Assembly: GCF_030412265.1 (NCBI RefSeq) | Contig: NZ_JAUHLN010000001.1 | Coordinates: 1,493,023-1,557,022, forward strand | Source: Fictibacillus terranigra | GTDB lineage: Bacteria; Bacillota; Bacilli; Bacillales; Fictibacillaceae | Length of the DNA stretch: 64,000 bases | Direction: 5' to 3' | Part shown: piece by piece, positions 8,481-20,536 of the stretch | Layout of the letters: each line of letters starts with the position of its first letter | Numbering within the stretch: the first letter of the stretch is position 1 | Translations under genes and position numbers: made by a program | Notes under the pieces: model-generated | Databases searched by the model: none | Told to the model about the DNA's origin: nothing | The model's input: only the letters and a program-made list of their open reading frames with translations

Positions 8481-8583
8481 AAGCAAGGGGGTGGGTTTTA
8501 TTAAGGTAGATATTTCTAAATCGTAAAGTTCTGGCAGGTCAACTTTCTTGTCGAAACTTAGAGATATGAAATTCATTAAATTG
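8431..8583 (+). repeat. Long direct repeat, right copy
   Basis: It matches 6818-6981 with small indels and stops at TTCATTAAATTG, exactly where the left copy meets a ribosome binding site. It therefore looks like the start of a second, lost unit. Confidence 0.85.
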
Positions 8584-8835
8584 AACAGCTCTAACTTTTG
8601 GGGTGCAGTATATTTTTCACTCTTGCGCCCCGTTACTTTAAGTACACTTTTTCTAGAAAATTTTAAATAACATACTTATAGCGATATGGAGTTGTCAAAA
8701 ATAAAAATTATTTTTTAAAGAACGACCAAAATAGTAAGAAAAGCACAGAGTAGGCAATATATTACCGGTATAAAACTAACATGAGCTGATTTTCCTAAAG
8801 AGACTGAGTGGATTAAAATTGATTGCTAATTTTCC

Positions 8836-8922
8836 ACAATCGGGCGCTTGAATTGAAGATCTTAATGAGTTGCTTTGGCAGCTCATTTTTTATGCCTAAT
8901 TCAACTGAAGAGCAGGATACTA
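8836..8922 (+). repeat. Dispersed A-B-C repeat, copy 8
   Basis: Part A is diverged (TCGGGCGCTTGAATTGAAG). Part B is a strong hairpin ATGAGTTGC/GCAGCTCAT with a T-run. Part C is AATTCAACTGAAGAGCAGGA. Confidence 0.6.
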
Positions 8923-9037
8923 AAAGAAGATAGATAGAAATATTACAAAATAAGATACTCGCATCGTGTATTATGCTTCATTATTAAAGACAGGAGACAA
9001 CAAATAAATTCGGAAACAACTTTTAGGAGGTATTGTA

Positions 9038-9487
9038 GTGAATCAACACAAATTTATAATAACTCAGTTTAATCCTACATATGCTGAACAGACAGTGGGA
9101 ATGTGGCGAGATAGTAAGGAACGGGCAATTGGTCAGAAAGAAATTCATAGCTTTGAAGATCATATTTATTTTTTACATAATATATTATCTAAGCAGTATC
9201 AAATAGATTTAGCGTTAATTGATGACAAAGTAGTTGGAATGATTGCCTATAATGAAAGGGAGATAAGCCAACTTTATATTCACGTTGATTATCAAGGAAT
9301 TGGAATAGGTCAAACATTACTTGACAAGGTAAAAGAACAATCAAGTGGGCGATTAACATTATATACATTTGAAGTAAATGAAAACGGACAACGATTTTAT
9401 GAAAAGAATGGATTTAAAATCATTGGTAGAGGACACGAAAATGAAGAAAAATTACCGGATATTCAATATGAATGGATTTCCAAATAA
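9038..9487 (+). CDS. GNAT-family N-acetyltransferase
   Basis: 149 residues from GTG 9038, with AGGAGGT 7 bases upstream. The acetyl-CoA site is seen as ISQLYIHVDYQGIGIGQTLLDKV (about residues 78-100), followed by FEVNENGQRFYEKNGFKIIGRG. This is the small single-domain GNAT form, resembling YjdJ/YitI-like proteins. The substrate is unknown. It is a lone gene after repeat copy 8. Its sequence is not close to the GNATs at 1198 or 10591, so these are not recent duplicates. Confidence 0.85.
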   Translation: MNQHKFIITQFNPTYAEQTVGMWRDSKERAIGQKEIHSFEDHIYFLHNILSKQYQIDLALIDDKVVGMIAYNEREISQLYIHVDYQGIGIGQTLLDKVKEQSSGRLTLYTFEVNENGQRFYEKNGFKIIGRGHENEEKLPDIQYEWISK

Positions 9488-9671
9488 TGAATGTAAACGA
9501 AGACTTTAGGTATAAAAAGTTAAAGGAATAGCAATTGCTTAACCGATATAAGTTGTCGAGAAAAATTCAGCTGAGGGGTATTTTACCAAATAATTTACAT
9601 TGCTATTATTTTTCGAGAAAGTAAAGGTACAATTAATACTTATATAGTTTATTGATTATAAAAAATAATGA

Positions 9672-10424
<753 letters not shown>

Positions 10425-10485
10425 TTCAAGCAATGAAGTTTCTAAAATTATAACCCTTATTTAGACTTTGTATTGTGAATAAATG

Positions 10486-10556
10486 TACTTCAACTAACGT
10501 GTGCAATAGTTAAAAATCGGAGATGACAATGTGGCAGCTCTTTCTTGTGGGCAGTT
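10486..10556 (+). repeat. Dispersed A-B-C repeat, copy 9
   Basis: Part A is CAACTAACGTGTGCAATAGTT. Part B is shortened (GATGACAATGTGGCAGCTC). Part C is reduced to GGGCAGTTAAAA. The following GNAT site lies 20 bases on. Confidence 0.65.
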
Positions 10557-10590
10557 AAAATAAAAGCGGTATTCTCAAAGGGGGAAAGAT

Positions 10591-11154
10591 ATGAAAATAG
10601 AAGAATCTTTAAAACAAATACCTGTTTTTGAAACAGCCCGTCTTATATTGAGAAAGGTAAATTTAAATGACCTTGATGATATATTCGAGTTCTCATCAGA
10701 CCCAAAAGTGGCACATCATATGACATGGGAAGTTAATAAATCAAAAGAGGAAACACTTAATAATTTTATTAATGTAGTCCTGAAAAATTATGAGAAAGGC
10801 GAATCTGGGGACTTAGCAATGGTTTTAAAAGAAAGTGGAAAAGTAATCGGTACTTGTTCTTTTCTTGATTGGTCTAATGAACATAGTAACGCTGAAATAG
10901 GTTATGTATTAAATCGAAATTACTGGGGTAAAGGGCTTGCAACTGAAGCTCTTCAAGAACTAATTAAATTTGGTTTTGAAAAAATTCAACTGAATCGAAT
11001 TGAAGGCAGATGTGATATTGATAATATTGGTTCTGAAAAAGTAATGTTGAAGGTTGGAATGTGTTTCGAAGGTACCTTAAGAAAAAATGAATTTATTAAA
11101 GGCGAGTTTCGAGATACAAAGATATTCTCAATTTTGAAAGAAGAATACGCTTAA
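10591..11154 (+). CDS. RimJ/RimL-type GNAT acetyltransferase
   Basis: 187 residues from ATG 10591 behind AAAGGGGGAAAG. The N-terminal FETARLILRKVNLNDLDDIFEF is the RimJ/RimL signature. The acetyl-CoA site is AEIGYVLNRNYWGKGLATEAL, followed by NRIEGRCDIDNIGSEKVMLKVG. Such enzymes acetylate protein N-termini or small amines and antibiotics. It is flanked by repeat copies 9 and 10. A terminator-like hairpin follows at 11181-11207. Confidence 0.86.
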   Translation: MKIEESLKQIPVFETARLILRKVNLNDLDDIFEFSSDPKVAHHMTWEVNKSKEETLNNFINVVLKNYEKGESGDLAMVLKESGKVIGTCSFLDWSNEHSNAEIGYVLNRNYWGKGLATEALQELIKFGFEKIQLNRIEGRCDIDNIGSEKVMLKVGMCFEGTLRKNEFIKGEFRDTKIFSILKEEYA

Positions 11155-11180
11155 AGGTAATGGTTGTGAGCTAAGTAATT

Positions 11181-11207
11181 GGCTGCCGTTGTTGGTAGCT
11201 TTTTTTC
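11181..11207 (+). terminator. Terminator after the RimJ-type GNAT
   Basis: GGCTGCC-GTTGTT-GGTAGCT (one G-U pair) runs straight into TTTTTTT. It resembles repeat part B but lacks parts A and C. Confidence 0.6.
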
Positions 11208-11221
11208 TAAGTAAACATTGT

Positions 11222-11322
11222 GAACAAATGTATTTAAACAAACGGGGGCAATAGTTGGGATTAGGACTGTCGTTGCGGCAGCTTTTTCTTATTGAGCTAA
11301 CTGGCAGGTTTAGTTCGAAATG
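11222..11322 (+). repeat. Dispersed A-B-C repeat, copy 10
   Basis: Preceded by the leader TTGTGAACAAATGTATTT. Part A is AAACAAACGGGGGCAATAGTT, part B is ACTGTCGTTGCGGCAG with TTTTTCTTATTG, and part C is AGCTAACTGGCAGGTTTAG. Confidence 0.75.
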
Positions 11323-11396
11323 AAAGTCAAAAAAGGTTAACCTTACCAATTATTCGTGGTAGTATGAATGTAATCTTTTAGAAGAGGTGAGTTTAG

Positions 11397-12079
11397 TTGA
11401 GTAAAGTTGAGCAGAGTACAAAGTTAGATTTAGAGCGAATTGTTTTTATTGGGAGAACCTTTGAAGAGTATTTTGATATGTTATCGCTTTCAATAGAAGA
11501 ACTACAAGGAAAGAAAATACTCGATTGTCCAGCAGGAGCTTGTTCATTTACTGCTGTTGGTAACAAATCAGGTTTAGACGTAACAGCTTGCGATATTGGT
11601 TATTATCATTCGGGTGAGGACTTAAAAAATAAAGGTCTTCATGATATTGAACACGCGATGGAGCATATGCAAAAAGCCAAAAACAATTATAAATAGGATT
11701 ATTTTAGGGATTTAGAAGGTCTTAGAAATCATCGTTTAAGTGCCTTACAAGATTGTTCCAAAGATATGGAGGAATCTAGCGATAGCTACATTCCCGTTAC
11801 ATTACCTTCTTTACCATTTAGGAATGAAGAATTTGATATATCTATTTATGTATGCGGATAGATCAATTTCACATAGAAACGCTAAATGAATTTTTGAGGG
11901 TTACGAAAGAGGAAGTGCATATTTTCCCTTTGGTTGATTTAGAGGGAAAAAGATATGAGAATTTAGATAAATTAATAAGTTATCTCGCGGATAATGGATG
12001 TACAGTCCAAGAAGTTAAAGTGCGATATGAATTTCAGACAAATGCTAACTCGATGTTAAAAATTAGAAAAAGGTATTAA
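11397..12079 (+). pseudogene. SAM-dependent methyltransferase, broken by a stop and frameshift
   Basis: It starts at TTG 11397 behind GAGGTGAG. Residues 1-99 contain the SAM-binding strand KKILDCPAGACSFTA followed by VTACDIGYYH, as in class I methyltransferases. A TAG at 11694-11696 interrupts the frame, which then continues readably (DYFRDLEGLRNHRLSALQDC and later LPFRNEEFDISI). Near 11850 the frame shifts twice (FMYADR in one frame, then QFHIETLNEFLRVTKEE in another) before ending at 12079. The likely origin is an intact enzyme of about 225 residues. It stands alone between repeat copies 10 and 11. Confidence 0.75.
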
Positions 12080-12105
12080 ACGTAGTCCCTTCTTTTAAAT
12101 AAACT

Positions 12106-12200
12106 TTATGCTACTAACGAGCGCTTTACTTCATTACCAGGAGCTGATCAGCAGCTCCTTTTCTTATGCAACTATAGGGGCAGGTTTGTTTCATAAGAGC
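12106..12200 (+). repeat. Dispersed A-B-C repeat, copy 11
   Basis: Part A is ACTAACGAGCGCTTTACTT. Part B is a perfect hairpin GGAGCTG-ATCA-GCAGCTCC followed by TTTTCTTATG. Part C is AACTATAGGGGCAGGTTTGTT. Confidence 0.78.
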
Positions 12201-15099
<2,899 letters not shown>

Positions 15100-15176
15100 T
15101 TGCTGAATACCTTACAGTATGAAAGATTTATATTGAAATTCTTTTCTAATTGGGGTTTGTTAAATAATAAAGAGAA

Positions 15177-15228
15177 AAGCCGTTTAACATTTTAGATATG
15201 TCTAATATGTTAAATGGCTTATTTTTAT
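15177..15228 (+). terminator. Rho-independent terminator of rph
   Basis: AAGCCGTTTAACAT pairs with ATGTTAAATGGCTT (one G-U) across a 16-base loop, then ATTTTTATT. Confidence 0.8.
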
Positions 15229-15547
15229 TGGATTATTTTATTTTTTAGTCTTGATAAATAATGAGGCGACGTTAAAGTTACCTAAGTTGCTGGAGCTAGG
15301 AATACCTATAGGAACATCCTTAGATGGGGAACTGATCTTGACCGGTCAAAATGTCTTCCTGATTTGAGGCCGTTTTCATCATTATCCATAATCTGATTGC
15401 GTATAATTCTAATTTTTCAGAAAATATGTTATGATATATTCACACAAAACAGAAACATTGTTTGATAATATCAAACACAGAGGTGGGAAGGAGGTTTACA
15501 TAGCTTAGATTTTGTCTTTCATCCATTTTAAAAAAAGGAGAGATCAT
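15229..15547. other. Leader of the aldolase gene with a palindromic operator candidate
   Basis: No gene is seen. A TATGAT box at about 15431 is a possible -10. Just downstream, TTTGATAATATCAAA (about 15461-15475) is a perfect palindrome and could be a repressor site. A short decayed frame (LGIPIGTSLDGELILTGQ) at about 15290-15365 is unassigned. Confidence 0.4.
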
Positions 15548-16468
15548 ATGTCAGCAAAATTCCAAGGTGTTATTCCGCCTATTCCAACCATTTTACATAA
15601 AGAAGGGCGACCAGATGAAAAGGGTATGGGAAATCTGATTGATTTCTTAATTGAATCAAAAGTAAATGGACTGTTCTTTCTAGGGACAGGTGGAGAATTC
15701 AGCCAGATGACGGTTGAATTAAGAAAAGCGGTCGCTGAATTTGCTGTTCAGTATGTTAACGGACGAGTTCCCGTTCTAATTGGAACCGGTACTCCAGGCA
15801 CGCTAGAAACCATCTCATTAAGTATGCATGCCAAAGAGGCTGGAGCAGATGGGATTGTTGTCATTAACCCTTATTACTGGCAACTTACAGAGGAGAATCT
15901 TTTTCAACATTTTGCCGATATTGCTGAAGCGGTAGATTTACCCATTCTGCTATACAACTTCCCTGGACTAACAGGACAAGATTTATCACCAGAATTTGTA
16001 CTCAAGCTTGTGAAGGCGTATCCCAATATCGTGGGTATTAAAGAAACGGTTGAATCAGTGGGGCATACCAGGGAAATGATCTTAACGGTGAAGTCCTTCA
16101 AAGAAGATTTTGCGGTTCTCTCTGGATACGATGATCACTTATTAAATACATTGTGTGTTGGAGGGGATGGGGCCATCCCATTAACTGCCAATTTTATCCC
16201 TGAGCTTACTGTTGGCCTCTACCAATCTTTTAAGGAAGGAAACTACGGAAAAGCCATTGAATTACACAAAAAGTTAGCGCCATTTCCCCTTTTATACAAA
16301 CTTGACTCTCCTTTTGTGAATGTAGCGAAAGAAGCCATACAGATCCGGGGAATCGAGATCTCTACTGATGTATTGGCACCTGCACGTCCATTAAGTTCTG
16401 ATAAGAGGGAAAAAATACAGCGATGTATGGATACAGTATTGAATCAAGCGATCCCTTCGTCAAAGTAA
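15548..16468 (+). CDS. DapA-family aldolase, YagE/KDG-aldolase-like
   Basis: 306 residues from ATG 15548 behind AAGGAGAG. This is a TIM-barrel of the dihydrodipicolinate synthase family: FLGTGGEFSQMT (substrate carboxylate loop), the proton-relay Tyr in LLYNFPGLTGQD, and the Schiff-base Lys in NIVGIKETVESVGH. The YNFPGLTGQDLSP stretch is closest to YagE-type 2-keto-3-deoxygluconate aldolases rather than true DapA. The product would be pyruvate plus an aldehyde acid in sugar-acid breakdown. The decayed sugar isomerase just downstream supports a former carbohydrate operon. Confidence 0.8.
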   Translation: MSAKFQGVIPPIPTILHKEGRPDEKGMGNLIDFLIESKVNGLFFLGTGGEFSQMTVELRKAVAEFAVQYVNGRVPVLIGTGTPGTLETISLSMHAKEAGADGIVVINPYYWQLTEENLFQHFADIAEAVDLPILLYNFPGLTGQDLSPEFVLKLVKAYPNIVGIKETVESVGHTREMILTVKSFKEDFAVLSGYDDHLLNTLCVGGDGAIPLTANFIPELTVGLYQSFKEGNYGKAIELHKKLAPFPLLYKLDSPFVNVAKEAIQIRGIEISTDVLAPARPLSSDKREKIQRCMDTVLNQAIPSSK

Positions 16469-16485
16469 CGACTGCTTAAAGATCC

Positions 16486-16511
16486 AGCCGCCGAAATTAT
16501 GGCGGCTTTTC
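16486..16511 (+). terminator. Terminator after the aldolase
   Basis: AGCCGCC-GAAATTAT-GGCGGCT followed by TTTCG. Short T-run but a strong GC stem. Confidence 0.7.
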
Positions 16512-16764
16512 GCTATGTAAGTTACCTTTAGCAAGAAAGAAGAAAGGGAAAGATAACCAACTTGACGAAAATCGGGAAGAGAATAGATAAGAATTTCCGT
16601 TTGCGTACATACGTACAATTTATTTCCAACAATAGTTCCAGCCTTAAAAGTATTCTAAGGATGATCAGAAGGGTAAACCGAGTGCACGGGAGATATAGTT
16701 TACACAGTTTACGGTTTCCTGTAAGAATATCAAACTTTAGAATGACGGCCATCTCATATTGATA

Positions 16765-17330
16765 AAACCTGGGATGTGACTTTATAAGAATTGGTATGAT
16801 GTGGATAATTTAATGGTCCACAAAGATACGATCGTGGAATATATTGGAAGTTCGGAGACAGTGGCCAACCGGTTAGCTGCGCAAGGAATTGAATTGTATT
16901 ATCATAATCACCATATTGAATTCGAGAAGTACGATGGTCAATTTCTACTGGATATAATGAAAAACAGCACTTCAAAACTAGGCTTTGAGTTAGAGTCACT
17001 GAATTCATAGAGGTGGCGAAAATCCAATAGAAGTCATTAAACGATTTGAAGGGCGCATCTCTTTAATTCATTTAAAAGATTATCGAATAGGTCGTAGGAA
17101 GAAGACTATAAAGGATCATCGGAATTTTCTCAGAAATTCACCAATATTGAATTTGCCAGAACTGGGTAAAGCAGTCTGATATAAAGGGGATTATTGAAGC
17201 AGGTCTGCATAGTGGCGTACAGTATTTTTTAATTGAACAAGATGATATGTATGGCCGAGACCCCTTCGATTGCCTTGAAACATCTGCTAACAACTTGGAA
17301 AACTTGGCTAGTTGGAGTGGATGGCCTTAA
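16765..17330 (+). pseudogene. Sugar phosphate isomerase/epimerase, decayed
   Basis: Pieces of a xylose-isomerase-like TIM-barrel appear in successive frames: VANRLAAQGIELYYHNHHIE and LDIMKNSTSKLGFELE (16840-17000), then ENPIEVIKRFEGRISLIHLK (about 17022-17080), then IKGIIEAGLHSGVQYFLIEQ and DDMYGRDPFDCLETSANNL to a stop at 17328-17330. The YHNHHIE and LIHLKD motifs are typical of the sugar phosphate isomerase family. At least two frameshifts and a missing N-terminus make it non-functional. It was probably in an operon with the aldolase upstream. Confidence 0.72.
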
Positions 17331-17369
17331 ATTCTGTGTTATTCATCACTAAGCTCATAGTGGCTAAAT

Positions 17370-17535
17370 ACAGGAAACGCCTAAGCCTTGTTCTTCCACG
17401 CTTGGAAATGACAATTTGCCTTTTCCACATCCTGAACTAGCCTCAGCGAGATGGAGTCCTGCATGCCGAAGTAAAGAATTGCCGTGTGAACAACCACTTA
17501 AATCTCCAGCTTCCCCCAAAATACCATCAACGAAA
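17370..17535 (-). mobile_element. IS110-family transposase fragment
   Basis: Read on the minus strand, it gives GILGEAGDLSGCSHGNSLL, RHAGLHLAEASSG and then a shifted tail. It aligns well by eye with residues of the fuller IS110 transposase at 58240-59507 (GILGEAGDLSQFSHGNALL). Only the C-terminal Transposase_20 region is kept. It marks an old insertion between the sugar-isomerase remnant and the cyd operon. Confidence 0.75.
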
Positions 17536-17876
17536 TTTCACTAATTACCTTTATCATAAGCAACGATTTGTGTTGCCTCCTGTTATAGAAAAAATAATCA
17601 AAAGTTTATTCTTTATTTCCAAGTAAAACCCCTTTATAACATAAATTAGCTAACGTCAATTAATCGATGATGTTGGACATATCTCGAATAAATGAGGCAA
17701 ACATGGGCAAAAACTAAGATAGGCAGGAGAAAGCCTCGTGTTGTTTAGTAACTACAAGGGAATTTATACAAAACGCCTTAAACTTGTTTTTCAGTAATTA
17801 CATAAAATGTCGCAAAATTATCACCATCTAAGTGTTCGTCACTGTGAAGTACTAAAAGCAAAGGGAACATGTGCTG
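17536..17876. other. Upstream region of the cytochrome bd operon
   Basis: AT-rich with no gene. I looked for a Rex-type TTGTGA...TCACAA palindrome and a CcpA cre site and found neither clearly. Confidence 0.35.
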
Positions 17877-17972
17877 ATGTATAAGAAACATGAACTTATG
17901 TTAATTTGGTTAACCTTTTTTGTAGCTTTGATTATGGGATTATCATTAATTGCACGCTTGGTTTCAGGATAA
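17877..17972 (+). CDS. Candidate 31-residue membrane peptide upstream of cydA
   Basis: ATG 17877 to TAA 17970-17972. It encodes a short basic start (MYKKHEL), one hydrophobic span of about 22 residues and a short tail ARLVSG: the shape of a single-span oxidase accessory peptide. Its stop abuts the AAGGAAGGGTGA site that serves cydA, so translation could be coupled. Its own binding site is weak. It is not the CydS peptide, which is found after cydB. It may be an extra small subunit or a translational leader; both are inference. Confidence 0.45.
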   Translation: MYKKHELMLIWLTFFVALIMGLSLIARLVSG

Positions 17973-17988
17973 GGAAGGGTGAGTTCTA

Positions 17989-19335
17989 ATCGGTAATGAA
18001 GAATCTGTCTATTTTAGTCGTTTACTAACAGAGCTGACATTATCATTCCACATCATTTATGCAACCATTGGGGTGGGAATTCCCCTCATGATCATGATTG
18101 CTCAATGGGTTGGGATTAAGAAGCAGGATGAACATTATATTTTACTAGCAAGACGATGGACACGGGGTTTTGTGATTACGGTGGCCGTTGGTGTTGTAAC
18201 AGGGACTGCGATTGGGTTACAGCTCTCTCTTCTCTGGCCAAACTTTATGGAGATGGCCGGACACGTTATTTCTCTACCTTTATTTATGGAAGTATTCGCT
18301 TTTTTCTTTGAAGCCATTTTTTTAGGCATTTATTTATATACGTGGGATCGGTTTGAGAATCAGAAAAAGCATATGCTGCTACTGATTCCAGTAGCCGCAG
18401 GGGCATCTTTCTCTGCGATTTTTATCACGATGGTCAACGCGTTTATGAATGTGCCTCGAGGATTTGATATCGCACATGGGCAACTTGTCAACATTAATCC
18501 CGTTTTAGCGATGTTTAATCCTGCCATGCCTTCCAAAGTCGCGCATGTCCTTGCAACTTCCTACATGACATGCGCGTTTGTTCTTGCGTCTATCGGTGCT
18601 TATCGTTTGCTTAAAGGGTCAAATCATGTTTATCACAAAAAAGGGCTATTTTTAACGATGAAGCTGGGACTTGTCTTCTCTATCACTTCAGCCGTAATTG
18701 GGGATTTTTCGGGAAAATATTTGGCTGAATACCAGCCGGAAAAGCTAGCAGCTGCCGAGTGGCATTTTGAAACAGAAAAAGGAGCTCCCCTTATTATGTA
18801 TGGCGTGCTGGAAAACAAGGAAGTGAAATATGCGCTTAAAATCCCATATGCACTCAGCATTTTAGCCCATGGAACTCCAAGAGCCGAAGTAATCGGACTT
18901 AATCAATTTTCAGAGGATGAGGTCCCTCCACTCTATATTCACTACTTGTTTGATTTGATGGTTACGATTGGTATGTGGATGATTGTAGTGTCTTTAGTGT
19001 TTTTGATCGGAACTTGGCGAAGATGGCGTCTTGTGTCATCCAAATCGTTCCGTTGGTTGATTGTGCTGGGAGGCCCTCTCTCAATGATTGCAATCGAAGT
19101 GGGATGGTGGCTGACCGAAGTGGGACGTCAACCATGGATATTACGTCGAATCATGAAAACAACGGAAGCAGCAACAACAAGCGGTAAGGTAGATATGATG
19201 TTGCTCTTGTTTGCTGGATTGTATCTGCTCTTAGCCATTGGTAGTCTAGTTGTACTTTCCCGCATGTTTCGCAATAATTCGGTGGAACAGGAATTGGCCG
19301 ACCGAACGTCTGAGAAAGCTGGTGACAGGGTATGA
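17989..19335 (+). CDS. cydA: Cytochrome bd ubiquinol oxidase subunit I (start codon unusual)
   Basis: The open frame runs from 17983 to 19335. The first standard start is GTG 18073, but that would drop SRLLTELTLSFHIIYATIGV, which holds the His (LSFHIIY) matching the haem b595 ligand His19 of E. coli CydA. A good AAGGAAGGGTGA site at 17971-17982 points to translation from about 17986-17989, where the codons are CTA and ATC, so the real start may be ATC or the start is mutated. The rest is typical: about nine membrane spans, a short Q-loop and the GRQPW motif (EVGRQPW). The protein oxidises quinol and reduces O2 in the cytoplasmic membrane with CydB. The stop overlaps cydB by 4 bases (ATGA). 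Confidence 0.85.
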   Translation: MGNEESVYFSRLLTELTLSFHIIYATIGVGIPLMIMIAQWVGIKKQDEHYILLARRWTRGFVITVAVGVVTGTAIGLQLSLLWPNFMEMAGHVISLPLFMEVFAFFFEAIFLGIYLYTWDRFENQKKHMLLLIPVAAGASFSAIFITMVNAFMNVPRGFDIAHGQLVNINPVLAMFNPAMPSKVAHVLATSYMTCAFVLASIGAYRLLKGSNHVYHKKGLFLTMKLGLVFSITSAVIGDFSGKYLAEYQPEKLAAAEWHFETEKGAPLIMYGVLENKEVKYALKIPYALSILAHGTPRAEVIGLNQFSEDEVPPLYIHYLFDLMVTIGMWMIVVSLVFLIGTWRRWRLVSSKSFRWLIVLGGPLSMIAIEVGWWLTEVGRQPWILRRIMKTTEAATTSGKVDMMLLLFAGLYLLLAIGSLVVLSRMFRNNSVEQELADRTSEKAGDRV

Positions 19336-20357
19336 CACTTGAAATTATCGGCATTTCCGTGTTATGGATTTTTCTCTTTGGATATATCATCCTGGGTGCG
19401 ATTGATTTTGGGGCTGGGTTTTTTAACGCATATTCTACGTTTACAGATAAACAGCATATTTTAACAAAAATCATTGAACGCTATTTATCACCAGTGTGGG
19501 AAGTGACGAATGTCTTTTTGGTGTTCTTCTTCGTGGGGATAGTAGGCTTTTTCCCTCAAACCGCCTACTATTACGGAACTACTTTACTTGTTCCCGGAAG
19601 TATTGCTATTGTTCTGCTTGCCATTCGGGGATCTTATTATGCGTTTACACACTACGGAGGACTGAATCATAAAAGGTATTCCTTTATGTATGGACTTACC
19701 GGATTATTTATTCCAGCTTCATTATCCATTGCATTGACCATTTCAGAAGGCGGCTTTGTTAAGATAGGATCATCAGGACCACAACTTGAATATTGGGCGT
19801 TGTTTACAAGCCCTTTAACATGGAGTATTGTTGTGCTCAGCCTGACATCAGTGTTATATATTTCTTCCGTATTTTTGACCTGGTATGCACATGAAGCGAA
19901 AGACGACCGTGCAACGAATCTGTTGCGAAAATACGCGCTCATTTGGGCAGCTCCAGCGATTCTAACAGCTTTGGGTATTATCATTGAACTGCGCACGCAT
20001 AATGCCGAGCATTTTCAGCGGTTATTGGATCTATGGTGGTTGTTCGGTTTATCGTTCACATTATTTGTTGGAACAGTGTATTTAATTTGGAAGGGTCAAG
20101 CCTATGGGGTAGCAGTTGCACTAATGGTAGGTCAATTTTTCTTGGCCTTTTTTGGCTATGGTGTATCGCATTACCCCTACTTACTCTCGCCATACCTGAC
20201 AATTTACGATAGCTTTACGAATGCTGCAATGGCCATTGCACTGATTATTGCGTTTGTTGCGGGACTTGCGTTGCTTATTCCATCGCTATATCTTTTGCTT
20301 AAACTATTCTTGTTTAACAAAGAATATGTGCAAGGAAAACGAAAAAATCATGTATAA
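19332..20357 (+). CDS. cydB: Cytochrome bd ubiquinol oxidase subunit II
   Basis: 341 residues. The ATG overlaps the cydA stop. Eight to nine hydrophobic spans are seen, with the family start GYIILGAIDFGAGFF, then YLSPVWEVTNVFLVFFFVG and a C-terminal AMAIALIIAFVAGLALLIPS. It pairs with CydA in the membrane oxidase. No cydC/cydD assembly transporter genes follow, so those must lie elsewhere. Normal length and intact. Together with the tiny gene downstream this matches the compact cydABS arrangement of Geobacillus-type oxidases. Confidence 0.9.
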   Translation: MTLEIIGISVLWIFLFGYIILGAIDFGAGFFNAYSTFTDKQHILTKIIERYLSPVWEVTNVFLVFFFVGIVGFFPQTAYYYGTTLLVPGSIAIVLLAIRGSYYAFTHYGGLNHKRYSFMYGLTGLFIPASLSIALTISEGGFVKIGSSGPQLEYWALFTSPLTWSIVVLSLTSVLYISSVFLTWYAHEAKDDRATNLLRKYALIWAAPAILTALGIIIELRTHNAEHFQRLLDLWWLFGLSFTLFVGTVYLIWKGQAYGVAVALMVGQFFLAFFGYGVSHYPYLLSPYLTIYDSFTNAAMAIALIIAFVAGLALLIPSLYLLLKLFLFNKEYVQGKRKNHV

Positions 20358-20371
20358 GGAGACAACTCATG

Positions 20372-20536
20372 ATGAAAGGTTTCCTAATCTTTTACGCACC
20401 ATTTCTTTTGCTCATAGCATCAATTGTAGCTGCTTTTTGGCTTGCATCAAATGATGATACAGTGAAAAGGGTTGACTATAAGGTAAGTAAGAATCTACAT
20501 GTTTGCTGTCTTAAACATCATTTTTTGGGTGATTGA
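20372..20536 (+). CDS. cydS: Small subunit CydS of cytochrome bd oxidase
   Basis: 54 residues from ATG 20372, nine bases after AAGGAG and 14 bases after cydB. The first 28 residues (MKGFLIFYAPFLLLIASIVA, then AFWLASND) closely resemble the Geobacillus CydS peptide: a single span that packs against CydA. CydS is usually about 33 residues; here the frame runs on with a basic Cys-containing tail (NLHVCCLKHHFLGD) that looks like read-through into foreign DNA, and an IS110 end lies 165 bases downstream. The tail may come from loss of the original stop. Confidence 0.78.
   Translation: MKGFLIFYAPFLLLIASIVAAFWLASNDDTVKRVDYKVSKNLHVCCLKHHFLGD

Larger units (their letters stand above)
8271..9037. other. 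Intergenic stretch with two repeat copies, no gene
   Basis: About 770 bases. I see repeat copy 7 with its long extension, then repeat copy 8, and AT-rich sequence. No open frame with a ribosome binding site is visible except that of the following gene. Confidence 0.6.

Noticed and set aside
17536..17876. Rex or CcpA sites upstream of the cyd operon
   Set aside because: No sequence matched the consensus well enough.
19667..19996. Minus-strand frame inside cydB
   Set aside because: Shadow frame without a ribosome binding site, opposite well-conserved cydB sequence.
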